Source: JACCSI01 sp035575715
GTDB lineage: Bacteria; Acidobacteriota; Vicinamibacteria; Vicinamibacterales; UBA2999
Direction: 5' to 3'
DNA length: 64,000 bases
Assembly: GCA_035575715.1 (NCBI GenBank)
Contig: DATLXN010000050.1
Location: 62,001 to 126,000, forward strand
The translations under genes were made by a program, and so were the position numbers. The notes beneath the pieces were generated by a model, which ran no database searches, was not told the DNA's origin, and saw nothing but the letters and a program-made list of their open reading frames with translations. Numbering within the stretch: the first letter of the stretch is position 1; each line of letters starts with the position of its first letter. Shown in pieces: positions 9,031-16,166 of the stretch.

Positions 9031-11449
9031 GCGCGACCATCGGGTCGACCCTGGCCGCACGCCGCGCGGGAATGACGCTGGCAATCAACGCAGCACCGGC
9101 GAGCGCTACCAGCGCTGCGGCAAACGCCCGCGGATCGGTGGCATCCAAACCAAATAGAAACGTCTTCGCCGTCGCGCTCAGGTACCACGCGCCGACCCCG
9201 CCGATGATCAAGCCAACGCTGACCAGGATTCCGGCATCGGTTAACACCATGCCGACCACCCGCGAACGGGTCGCGCCGAGCGCCATCCGCACGCCGATCT
9301 CTCGTGTGCGCTGCGAGACGACATACGCCACCACACCGTAGATCCCGACCGCCGAAATCACCAAACCGAGCAGACCAAATAGCCCGAGCAGCAACATGTT
9401 AAGGCGACGTTGCGCCACCCGCGTCGCGACCAGTTCCTCCATCGTCCGGACATTGCGCAGCGGCACATCGGGGAATGCAGTGAGCGCCGCGGCTTTCACC
9501 GCTGGCAGCACGTCATACGGATTGCCACTCGTCCGGATCACCATTTCGCCAAAGCCGACGCCTACCTGTTCGACCGGCAGATACGCTTCGGTGCGCGGCT
9601 CTGTCTCGAGACTGCTTTGGTGCACGTCCCCGACGACGCCGATGATGTTGCGCGGCTGATCGTCGACGGTCGCCGAGCGACCGAGCGGATTCTCGCCGGC
9701 GAAATACTTCTTCGCCGCTGACTCATTGATGATCAGCACGTGGGGCGCGCCCTGGCGATCGCTCGGTTCGAAGTAACGGCCCGCGCGCAACGGGATGCGC
9801 AGCGCCTCGTGATAATCGGGCGTGACGCGCCGGATGCTGATGCCCTGGTCGTTGTCGAGCACTTTCCCGGGCACGCTGATTCCCGTGATACTCATACTGC
9901 CAAGCGGCATCCCGCCCGAGATCAGTGAGGCGTGGACCACGCCGGGAATCTTCGCGACGTCTTCGACCATTCGGGTCAACGTCGCGCGATGATCGCCGGG
10001 CGGCTTGCCCGGTTCGACGCGGGGGAAGATCTGTGCGGTGAGCACGCCTTGCGGATCGAAGCCCGGATTGATCTGCATCAGCGTCACGAAACTGCCGATG
10101 AACAACGCGGCGCCAACGAGCAGCACGACGGCGAGCGCCACTTCGGCGATGACCAGTGCACTGCGCATGCGCTGGCGCCCAGCGCCGCTCGCGCCGCGGG
10201 CGCCATCCTTGAGTGCGTTGGCGAGGTCGGGCTTTGACAACTGCAAGGCGGGAAAGAGCCCGAACAGCAGACCGGTGAGGACCGAAAGCGCGGCGGCTGC
10301 CGAGAGAACGCGGAGGTCCAGCGCAATCTGCGCGATGCGCGGCACGCCTTCAGGCATCGACGTTCGCAGCACGTGCACGGCCCACCACGCGAGGAGCACC
10401 GCAAGCACTGTCCCGACGAACGAGAGCAGCAGGCTTTCGCAAATGAGTTGTCGCACCAGGCGCCAGCGGCCGGAACCCAGCGCCGCGCGGATGCCGATTT
10501 CGCGTTCGCGCCCCGTCGCGCGCGCCAGCATCAGGTTGGCGACGTTGGCGCAGGCAATGAGCAGCACCAGCCCGACGGCGCCGAGCAGCATCAACATCCA
10601 TGACTTGGTGCGCGCGCCAACCAGGTGATCGCGAAGGGCCCGGACGCCGAAGCCAATGTCCTTGTTCCATACCGGATGCGCCTGTTGAACGGCCGCGGCG
10701 ATTTGCGTCATCTGCGCCTGTGCCTGTTGCAGCGTGATACCGGGTTTGAGACGCGCGATGGTGTGCAGGTAGATGCTGACCTGGTTGGGAATGCGCGTCC
10801 GCTCCCCGGCGGGCACGACAAACGGCACCCACAGGTCGGTCGGCCGCGGCGCGCCGACCGGGTAAGCAAAGTCGGGCGGCATCACGCCGACCACTTCGTA
10901 GGTGCCCCCCTGCAACTGAAGGGTCCGGCCGACGATCGCCGGATCGCCGCCAAAGCGGCGACGCCATAACGGATCGCTCAGCACCGCGACGCGGTGCGCG
11001 CCGTCGACTTCATGGGCCGCGGTGAAGGGTTGGCCGAGTGCCGGCCGCACCCGCAGCGTATCGAAGAAGCCCGACGTCACCTGCTGCGAGCGCAAGTCTT
11101 CCGGCTCCGCGCCCGGTTCTCGCAGTGTGAACGAGCCGCCAGCGATCGCGGCAATCGCTTCGAATACCTGTTGCTGTTGCACCCAATCCAGGTAGTTTTG
11201 CGGGGCCGCACTGCCCAAGGCGTCGGGATCGCGCGCCGGGTCGTCGAATGGGCCGGGCGGCCGCCGCTCGCCGACGGCGACGAGCCGATCGTGCTCGTCG
11301 AACGGCAGGGCGCGCAGGACCACCGCATCGACAACCGAGAAGATGGCCGTGCTGGCACCGATCCCCAGCGTCAGAACAATGACGGCGACGATGGTGAAGG
11401 TTTTCGAGGAGAGTAGTGCACGATAAGCCGCCCTGAGATCGTCACGCAT
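9017..11449 (-). CDS. FtsX/MacB-like permease, large acidobacterial (ADOP) type
   Basis: This 810-residue membrane protein has the duplicated MacB_PCD plus FtsX layout of acidobacterial ADOP permeases. There is an N-terminal transmembrane helix (IVAVIVLTLGIGASTAIFSVV), a periplasmic core domain, three helices around residues 280-430 (LMLLGAVGLVLLIACANVANL), a fourth helix, a second periplasmic domain, and three C-terminal helices including GIYGVVAYVVSQRTREIGVRMALGA. ANLMLARATGREREIGIRAALG is the coupling-helix signature typical of FtsX-like permeases. Such proteins work with a separate ATPase in export or mechanotransmission, but none is adjacent. Start ATG 11449 (MRDDLRAAYRALLSS) matches relatives; the frame is open a further 61 codons upstream. 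Confidence 0.93.
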   Translation of the reverse strand: MRDDLRAAYRALLSSKTFTIVAVIVLTLGIGASTAIFSVVDAVVLRALPFDEHDRLVAVGERRPPGPFDDPARDPDALGSAAPQNYLDWVQQQQVFEAIAAIAGGSFTLREPGAEPEDLRSQQVTSGFFDTLRVRPALGQPFTAAHEVDGAHRVAVLSDPLWRRRFGGDPAIVGRTLQLQGGTYEVVGVMPPDFAYPVGAPRPTDLWVPFVVPAGERTRIPNQVSIYLHTIARLKPGITLQQAQAQMTQIAAAVQQAHPVWNKDIGFGVRALRDHLVGARTKSWMLMLLGAVGLVLLIACANVANLMLARATGREREIGIRAALGSGRWRLVRQLICESLLLSFVGTVLAVLLAWWAVHVLRTSMPEGVPRIAQIALDLRVLSAAAALSVLTGLLFGLFPALQLSKPDLANALKDGARGASGAGRQRMRSALVIAEVALAVVLLVGAALFIGSFVTLMQINPGFDPQGVLTAQIFPRVEPGKPPGDHRATLTRMVEDVAKIPGVVHASLISGGMPLGSMSITGISVPGKVLDNDQGISIRRVTPDYHEALRIPLRAGRYFEPSDRQGAPHVLIINESAAKKYFAGENPLGRSATVDDQPRNIIGVVGDVHQSSLETEPRTEAYLPVEQVGVGFGEMVIRTSGNPYDVLPAVKAAALTAFPDVPLRNVRTMEELVATRVAQRRLNMLLLGLFGLLGLVISAVGIYGVVAYVVSQRTREIGVRMALGATRSRVVGMVLTDAGILVSVGLIIGGVGAWYLSATAKTFLFGLDATDPRAFAAALVALAGAALIASVIPARRAARVDPMVALRAD

Positions 11450-11509
11450 AGGCACTCTGACGCTGGCTGTTCGATAACGGTTGGCAGAAGTTTGGCAATT
11501 GTGCGTCCC

Positions 11510-12190
11510 ATGCAGACAAAAACGCCAGCCACCGGCCGTGCCATCACCACCGTCCTGCTCGACGTCGACGGCACCCTGGTTGACAGCAACGACGCGCACG
11601 CGCACGCCTGGGTCGAGGCCTTCGAGGAACATGGCGTCCCGGTCGCCTTCGCCGATGTGCGGCGGTGCATTGGCATGGGTGGCGATAAGTTGATGCCCGA
11701 AGTGAGCGGCATCGCCGACGATTCACCCGAAGGCACGCGCATCGCAAGATCGCGCGGCGAGATCTTCATGCGCGTGTTTCTCCCCACGTTGAAACCGCTG
11801 CGCCAGTCGGCGGAGTTCGTCGCCGCGCTCAAATCTCGTGGCCTCACTGCCGTCGCCGCCAGTTCCGCGCAGCGCAAAGAGTTGACGCAGCTGCTCAAGA
11901 TCGCAGGTGCGGCCGCCCTGGTCGATGATTCGACGTCGAGCGACGATGCCGAAGATTCGAAACCGGATCCGGACATCATCGAGGCCGCGCTGAAGAAGGC
12001 GGGGGCCGCGCCAGGCGACGCCGTCATGGTTGGTGACACGCCCTACGACATCGAGGCCGCCAGGCGTGCCGGTGTCCCTACGATTGCCTTTCGCAGCGGC
12101 GGATGGCCGGACGCAGACCTGGCCGGCGCCATCGCCATCTTCGACGGCCCATGGGATCTTCTTGCTCACATTGAGGAAGTGTTGGGGTAG
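11510..12190 (+). CDS. HAD-superfamily hydrolase (phosphoglycolate phosphatase / beta-PGM-like)
   Basis: This 226-residue soluble protein of HAD subfamily I has motif I LLDVDGTLVDSN (nucleophile and acid/base Asp), motif II AASSA, motif III Lys in DSKPDPDI, and motif IV MVGDTPYDIEAARRAG. The helical cap between motifs I and II suggests a small phosphorylated substrate such as phosphoglycolate or a sugar phosphate; the true substrate cannot be read from sequence. ATG 11510 gives MQTKTPATGRAI; an in-frame TTG six codons earlier is possible. The gene is divergent from the large permease gene with a 60-base gap, and the heptamer repeat array starts four bases after its stop codon. Confidence 0.92.
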   Translation: MQTKTPATGRAITTVLLDVDGTLVDSNDAHAHAWVEAFEEHGVPVAFADVRRCIGMGGDKLMPEVSGIADDSPEGTRIARSRGEIFMRVFLPTLKPLRQSAEFVAALKSRGLTAVAASSAQRKELTQLLKIAGAAALVDDSTSSDDAEDSKPDPDIIEAALKKAGAAPGDAVMVGDTPYDIEAARRAGVPTIAFRSGGWPDADLAGAIAIFDGPWDLLAHIEEVLG

Positions 12191-12194
12191 GGCA

Positions 12195-12325
12195 GGGATC
12201 AGGGATCAGGGATCAGGGATCAGGGATCAGGGATCAGGGATCAGGGATCAGGGATCAGGGATCAGGGATCAGGGATCAGGGATCAGGGATCAGGGATCAG
12301 GGATCAGGGATCAGGGATCAGGGAT
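12195..12325. repeat. GGGATCA heptamer tandem repeat, 18 perfect copies
   Basis: Eighteen uninterrupted, identical copies of GGGATCA span 12195-12320, followed by a partial unit. Every unit has a GATC (a possible adenine-methylation site). The array starts right after the HAD gene's stop. Perfect identity suggests recent slippage expansion, so copy number is likely to vary between strains. There are no spacers, so it is not a CRISPR array. Confidence 0.97.
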
Positions 12326-12347
12326 AGTTGGGCCTGTACGTGACGAG

Positions 12348-12367
12348 CGGGAGGCCGAAGCCTCCCG
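12348..12367. terminator. Strong hairpin after the heptamer repeat, possible terminator
   Basis: CGGGAGGC-CGAA-GCCTCCCG forms a perfect eight-pair stem with a four-base loop. No T run follows on either strand, so it is not a classic intrinsic terminator. It may still end or stabilise the HAD transcript. Confidence 0.4.
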
Positions 12368-12424
12368 TCGGATTGGGTAGGATGATGACGCCAGCAAGAA
12401 TGGCCGGCGAGCGCAGATGCTTTG

Positions 12425-12539
12425 TATAATGCAAGCACCTTGCCAACAATGAGGCTATGTCAAACACCACCTCCGTCCCCACCACCTCCGTCCCCAGCAC
12501 GTATTTACGTGTAGACCTCCGTCCCCACCACGGATCTAC
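12425..12539. repeat. REP-like element: three ACCTCCGTCCCCA copies around a palindrome
   Basis: Three copies of ACCTCCGTCCCCA occur at about 12469, 12484 and 12515. Between the second and third lies the palindrome CACGTATTTACGTG (12498-12511). The block abuts the GTG start of the flavoprotein gene. A TATAAT at 12425-12430 and the phrase GAGGCTATG at 12451-12459 could start a 33-codon reading frame through the repeats, but its protein looks like a mere by-product of the repeat. Such GGGGACGGAGGT motifs resemble REP sequences mobilised by Y1 (RAYT) transposases; no such transposase is in the window, so the class is inferred. Confidence 0.6.
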
Positions 12540-13448
12540 GTGCCCAAGCACCTGTTAGACGTCGTCATCGTCGGCGCCGGACCGGCAGGCTTGAGCGCCG
12601 CGCTCGTGCTGGGCCGCTGCCTGCGCAACGTCGTCGTGCTCGACACTGACCGGCCGCGCAATGCCGCGTCACACGCCGTCCATGGCTTCCTCACGCGCGA
12701 CGGCATTCCCCCGCGCGAATTGCGCCGCATCGGCCGCGAACAGCTGAAGCCGTACCGCACCGTGAAGCTGGCCCGTATCGAGGTGACCAGCGCGCGCCGG
12801 GTCGGCAAATCCTTCGAGGTGTCGCTCAAGGGTGGCCGCCGTGTGCGATCACGCACGCTGCTCCTGGCCACCGGCGTCGTTGACGACGTGCCGCAAGTGG
12901 AAGGACTGTTACCACTCTATGGGCGCAGTGTCTTCCATTGCCCATACTGTGACGGGTGGGAGCGGCGGCATCAGCCGATTGCCATTTACGGGCGGGGCGT
13001 CAACGGTCACGGATTAGCGCTCGAACTCAAGGCGTGGAGCAATGATCTGGCGCTGTGCACCGACGGACCAGGCAACTTGCAGGAGAAGCATCTGCGGCGA
13101 CTGGCGCGTCACGGGATCTCGGTGCATCAGCAGCGCATCGTCCGCCTGGAGGGCCGCGGCGGGCAACTGGCGCGAATCGTCTTTGATGACGGCACCGCGA
13201 TTGAGCGGCGCGCGATGTTTTTCAGCTCTGGCCAACGGCAAAGCTGTGGGCTGGCGTCCGGGTTAGGCTGCGGATTTACCGGGAAGGGCGCCGTGCGGAC
13301 AGGGAAGTACGAGGCGACTGATATTCCGGGTCTTTACGTGGCGGGGGACGCGTCTCGGTTGGTGCAGATGGCGATTGTCGCAGCGGCCGAGGGGGCTCAG
13401 GCCGCCTTTGCGATCAACACCGCGTTGCTCAAAGTCGAGCTTGCCTAA
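12540..13448 (+). CDS. Thioredoxin-reductase-like FAD/NAD(P) oxidoreductase
   Basis: This 302-residue flavoprotein has an N-terminal FAD-binding GAGPAG (12-17), an acidic residue ending the second strand (VVVLDTDRPRN), the redox pair Cys134/Cys137 in FHCPYCDGWE, a second dinucleotide motif region (YGRGVNG, diverged from GxGxxA) and the C-terminal FAD motif TDIPGLYVAGDAS. It belongs to the single-subunit group next to thioredoxin reductase; the partner may be a thioredoxin-like protein, or the enzyme may act as a small-molecule oxidoreductase. The start codon is GTG 12540 and the REP-like element sits immediately upstream, leaving no clear ribosome binding site. The 3' end is overlapped antisense by the next gene. 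Confidence 0.88.
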   Translation: MPKHLLDVVIVGAGPAGLSAALVLGRCLRNVVVLDTDRPRNAASHAVHGFLTRDGIPPRELRRIGREQLKPYRTVKLARIEVTSARRVGKSFEVSLKGGRRVRSRTLLLATGVVDDVPQVEGLLPLYGRSVFHCPYCDGWERRHQPIAIYGRGVNGHGLALELKAWSNDLALCTDGPGNLQEKHLRRLARHGISVHQQRIVRLEGRGGQLARIVFDDGTAIERRAMFFSSGQRQSCGLASGLGCGFTGKGAVRTGKYEATDIPGLYVAGDASRLVQMAIVAAAEGAQAAFAINTALLKVELA

Positions 13449-13730
13449 GCCGCAGCGACTGGCCGAAACAGGCAATTCCCGCAGCGCCAACCGGGAGATC
13501 TGCACGGGAGACCGTTCGCCGTCGGCCATTTCGAGCACGACTGTGGCTCCAGTGACCAGGCGACTCACGTCGCACGCAAACCAGCCGCTGCCGTCGCGAA
13601 AAATCCGGTAATGCCCTTCGGCGACCAGGCTTCCTGACTTCGACCACAACCGACCCTCGCCGGAAGGGTCACCGATTACGCGGTCGTGGCCTTCCACCGG
13701 TCCGTTGATCTCGAGCCCCTCGCTTTTCAT
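13263..13730 (-). CDS. Hypothetical protein with long antisense 3' overlap
   Basis: A strong Shine-Dalgarno sequence (AGAGGAGAG) lies about eight bases before ATG 13730, supporting this start (MKSEGLEINGPVEGHDRV). The first 90 residues look like a small beta-rich domain (GSLVAEGHYRIFRDGSGWFAC). I do not recognise the family. After about residue 95 (VSASRCG) the frame continues antisense to the last 186 bases of the flavoprotein gene, and that tail is low quality, so the ancestral stop near 13450 may have been lost. The gene is divergent from the next gene with a 109-base gap. Confidence 0.5.
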   Translation of the reverse strand: MKSEGLEINGPVEGHDRVIGDPSGEGRLWSKSGSLVAEGHYRIFRDGSGWFACDVSRLVTGATVVLEMADGERSPVQISRLALRELPVSASRCGLGKLDFEQRGVDRKGGLSPLGRCDNRHLHQPRRVPRHVKTRNISRLVLPCPHGALPGKSAA

Positions 13731-13839
13731 CAGCGTCTCTCCTCTCGCTTTCCTAAAAAGCAAAACGTATGCCTCTCCAGTTGGAAGGCTTTCCACACCG
13801 GGGCCAGGCCGCGGAGCGCGTTTTGCTTCGGGAAATCGC

Positions 13840-14292
13840 GTGAAAACGCTTGAAGAGGAACTGCGCACGGGTTTCCGAGGACTTTCCGGCAGTCAGGTCG
13901 CGGGATCGCTCCGCGTGCCGGAACGTGTCGTCAATGAAACGCTACGCGACGCCGGTGGGTTAACGAGCCAGGTACAGGTTGAGATCAAAGCGGCAAACAA
14001 GCTGGTCATCCATTACAAATCGTTCCACGTCGAAGCCGCCCTTGCGCCCGAACTCGAGGTCGGCGCCAGCCCCCGCCTGCATGTCGATCTCACCTCCACC
14101 ATGATCGCGTGGACGCTCAAGACGATGCTGGTCATGCCGGGCATCTCGATCAATGGGAAGCGGATCACCGTCGATTTGGCAGAGGTAGCGCAACTGCGGC
14201 CGTATCGCGAGAACCTGCGCCACGTCCGGCAGCTGCGGTTCGCGACGACGCCGGGGTTGATTGAATTGCAGTTCGACGTCGCCGTCGCGTAA
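13840..14292 (+). CDS. Hypothetical protein, beta-rich
   Basis: This 150-residue protein begins at GTG 13840 (VKTLEEELRTGF); the frame is open 45 codons further upstream, but that region overlaps the divergent gene's leader and looks non-coding. Residues 45-150 alternate hydrophobic and polar residues as in a beta-sandwich or lipid-binding fold (VQVEIKAANKLVIHYKSFHVEAAL, LHVDLTSTMIAWTLKTML, GLIELQFDVAVA). There are no signal peptide, membrane helices or catalytic motifs. I do not recognise the family. It is convergent with the phosphatidylserine synthase gene, with no spacer between the stops. Confidence 0.65.
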   Translation: MKTLEEELRTGFRGLSGSQVAGSLRVPERVVNETLRDAGGLTSQVQVEIKAANKLVIHYKSFHVEAALAPELEVGASPRLHVDLTSTMIAWTLKTMLVMPGISINGKRITVDLAEVAQLRPYRENLRHVRQLRFATTPGLIELQFDVAVA

Positions 14293-14913
14293 TCAGGGCT
14301 TGGGGATGCGCAGCGTCGCGCTAATCATTGCGCTGCCGCTCGCGGCGTAGACCAGCGCCAGCGGGTGGAGCAGGGCCGGGCCGATCTGCACGGCACCAAA
14401 CCACAGGCCATCGTCGATTCGCCCCAGCGCAAACGCCACGCCCATCAGGAACACAATGACGATGCTCGTCGGAATCGGCGTACCTTCGAAGTACTTGACC
14501 TTGCCTGTTGTAGCGTCCGACAGCGCTTCCGACGTCACGTTGAATCGCGCCAAACGGCTGACGCCGCAGACGACGAAGTAGGTCAGGCAGAGCATGTCCC
14601 ACCCACCGCGCAAACCCAGCGTGAAACCGAGGACCGCGGGCGCGACGCCGAATGAAATGACGTCGGACAACGAATCGAGATCGGCGCCGAGGCGCGACTG
14701 GCGCGTCGTACTGAGTCGCGCGACGTAGCCGTCGAGCAGGTCGCAAAACAACGCCAGCGGCAGAAGCCAGAAGGCGACCCACAAGAACTGCCGGTTGTCG
14801 GTCGCGACGTAATCGAGGCAGAGAAAGATCGCGATCGTGCCGCAGCTGGCATTGCCGATCGTGAGCAGGTCGGCCGCGGTAAACGACCGCAGCATCGACA
14901 TGTGGCGCGGCAC
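14293..14913 (-). CDS. pssA: CDP-diacylglycerol-serine O-phosphatidyltransferase
   Basis: This 206-residue integral membrane enzyme of the CDP-alcohol phosphatidyltransferase family transfers phosphatidyl from CDP-diacylglycerol to serine. The catalytic signature is visible as D-x2-DG-x2-AR-x9-G-x3-D-x3-D in LCDLLDGYVARLSTTRQSR followed by LGADLDSLSD. About five to six hydrophobic helices follow (IAIFLCLDYVA, FWLLPLALFCDLL, VISFGVAPAVLGFTL, SIVIVFLMGVAFALG). The N terminus SMLRSFTAADLLTIGNASCG matches the serine branch (type II PssA). Start could be ATG 14913, 14901 or 14895. It follows the molybdoenzyme gene on the same strand by 30 bases that hold a hairpin. Confidence 0.9.
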   Translation of the reverse strand: MPRHMSMLRSFTAADLLTIGNASCGTIAIFLCLDYVATDNRQFLWVAFWLLPLALFCDLLDGYVARLSTTRQSRLGADLDSLSDVISFGVAPAVLGFTLGLRGGWDMLCLTYFVVCGVSRLARFNVTSEALSDATTGKVKYFEGTPIPTSIVIVFLMGVAFALGRIDDGLWFGAVQIGPALLHPLALVYAASGSAMISATLRIPKP

Positions 14914-14917
14914 TTTT

Positions 14918-14945
14918 AACCCCTCAATCCGAGAGCTGAGGGGTT
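14918..14945. promoter_or_regulatory. Perfect hairpin between molybdoenzyme and pssA genes
   Basis: AACCCCTCA and TGAGGGGTT form a nine-pair stem with a ten-base loop, overlapping the TAA stop of the upstream minus-strand gene. In the minus-strand transcript it is followed by AAAAG rather than U, so it is not a normal terminator. It covers the only GAGGGG-like sequence ahead of the pssA start and could limit translation or stabilise the mRNA end. Confidence 0.5.
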
Positions 14946-16104
14946 AGATCGTGACCGTTCGGGGGTGTTGCGAGTTGTCCTCGAGAAATGTTTTCTTGGA
15001 CGCGAGTTCTTCAACCGTCGGCTGCACTTTGCCGGTCGCATCGGTGACGCGCGAGACCAGCGTGTGCGGCCCCTTGGTGGCGCCGGTCCAGTTATAGGTG
15101 AACAACTTCCACGAATATTTTCCGGTCGTCGCCGGATCGATCGTCGCAATCTGCCACGGCCCATCGTCGACGCGCACTTCAACCGACTTGATCGGCGTGC
15201 CGTCATTGAGAATGACGCCGAGCACCTTGTGCCGCGTGCCGTCGGTGGTCACCCGCGCGATGAACGACTTGAGCTGCATGCTGGTGATCGCCGATTCGGT
15301 CCACTTCATCTCACCGTTGATCATTTCGCCCTTGAGCGTCCGATACCACCGCGCCTGGAACTTGCCGAGGTACTGATCTTCCTGCGCGTGAATTTCGGAG
15401 AGCCATTTGACGTTCGGCGCACCGTACCAACCTGGGACGATCAACCGGAGCGGCGAGCCCTGGTGCCGCGTCAGCGGTTGGCCGTTGAGCCCGTAGGCCA
15501 GAAACGGCTCTGGGGACATCGCCTTGTCGCGCGTCAGGCTGCGGCCGTACTGCTGCTCAACCTCGTACTTCGAGGTGCGGAATTCGACTTCCTCTTTGCC
15601 GCGGTCGGCGCCAAAGAAGACCACTTCGCGCGCGTCGGCCCTGACGCCAGCCGCGTCAAGCACCGCGCGTAACGGCAGACCGGTCCAACGACCGTTGCTG
15701 GACAGACCTTGGAGCGGCCGGCGATTGCCCGAGCATTCAAAGCCGGCGACCAGCTCAGCGCTCTTCATCTTGCGCAGGTCATCGAGCGACAAGGCCAGCG
15801 GCTTGTGGACCAGACCGGACACCTTGAGACGGAAGGTGGCCGGGTCGACAACCGGATGCCCGTAATGCTGAGTCGTAAAGAACTGATCGGCCGGGGTGAG
15901 CGGCCCGTCGATTTTTCGCGTATCGAGCTGGCGACGGTCGGCCGCCGGGGCCGGGTTGAAATTCTCCGGCCAATCGGTGAACGGCACCACGGTCTCACTC
16001 TGCGCGAGCACCGGCAGCGCCCACTCGGGGACGCCGAACACACTGAGCCCAGCGACCGCGAGGCCGCCTTTGAGAATGTCGCGTCGGGTGTTGTGCATAG
16101 TCAT
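14944..16104 (-). CDS. Sulfite-oxidase-like molybdopterin enzyme, Tat-exported
   Basis: This 386-residue protein starts with a twin-arginine signal (TRRDILKGGLAVAGL). The oxidoreductase molybdopterin-binding domain spans about 65-245, with the molybdenum-ligand cysteine Cys124 in GFECSGNRRPL and substrate/cofactor segments PLRLIVPGWYGAPNVKWL. A C-terminal Mo-co dimerisation domain (about 265-375: VLGVILNDGTPIKSVEVRVDDGPW, YSWKLFTYNWTG) completes the sulfite-oxidase plan without heme or FAD domains. It probably oxidises or reduces a sulfur or nitrogen compound in the periplasm. Relatives include SorA-like sulfite dehydrogenases; the substrate cannot be decided here. Confidence 0.92.
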   Translation of the reverse strand: MTMHNTRRDILKGGLAVAGLSVFGVPEWALPVLAQSETVVPFTDWPENFNPAPAADRRQLDTRKIDGPLTPADQFFTTQHYGHPVVDPATFRLKVSGLVHKPLALSLDDLRKMKSAELVAGFECSGNRRPLQGLSSNGRWTGLPLRAVLDAAGVRADAREVVFFGADRGKEEVEFRTSKYEVEQQYGRSLTRDKAMSPEPFLAYGLNGQPLTRHQGSPLRLIVPGWYGAPNVKWLSEIHAQEDQYLGKFQARWYRTLKGEMINGEMKWTESAITSMQLKSFIARVTTDGTRHKVLGVILNDGTPIKSVEVRVDDGPWQIATIDPATTGKYSWKLFTYNWTGATKGPHTLVSRVTDATGKVQPTVEELASKKTFLEDNSQHPRTVTI

Positions 16105-16130
16105 GGTCGACGGATTGTAGCCGATTGGCC

Positions 16131-16157
16131 GGTCGTCAGTCGTCAGTCGTCGGTCGC
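16131..16157. repeat. Short GTCGTCA tandem repeat
   Basis: Three near-perfect heptamers (GTCGTCA, GTCGTCA, GTCGTCG) lie between the molybdoenzyme start and the downstream permease stop. It is a second heptamer microsatellite in the window, much shorter than the GGGATCA array. Confidence 0.7.
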
Positions 16158-16166
16158 CGGGCCCCG

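Noticed and set aside
12195..12325. Possible CRISPR array
   Set aside because: Units are seven bases with no spacers and no cas genes nearby; it is a microsatellite.
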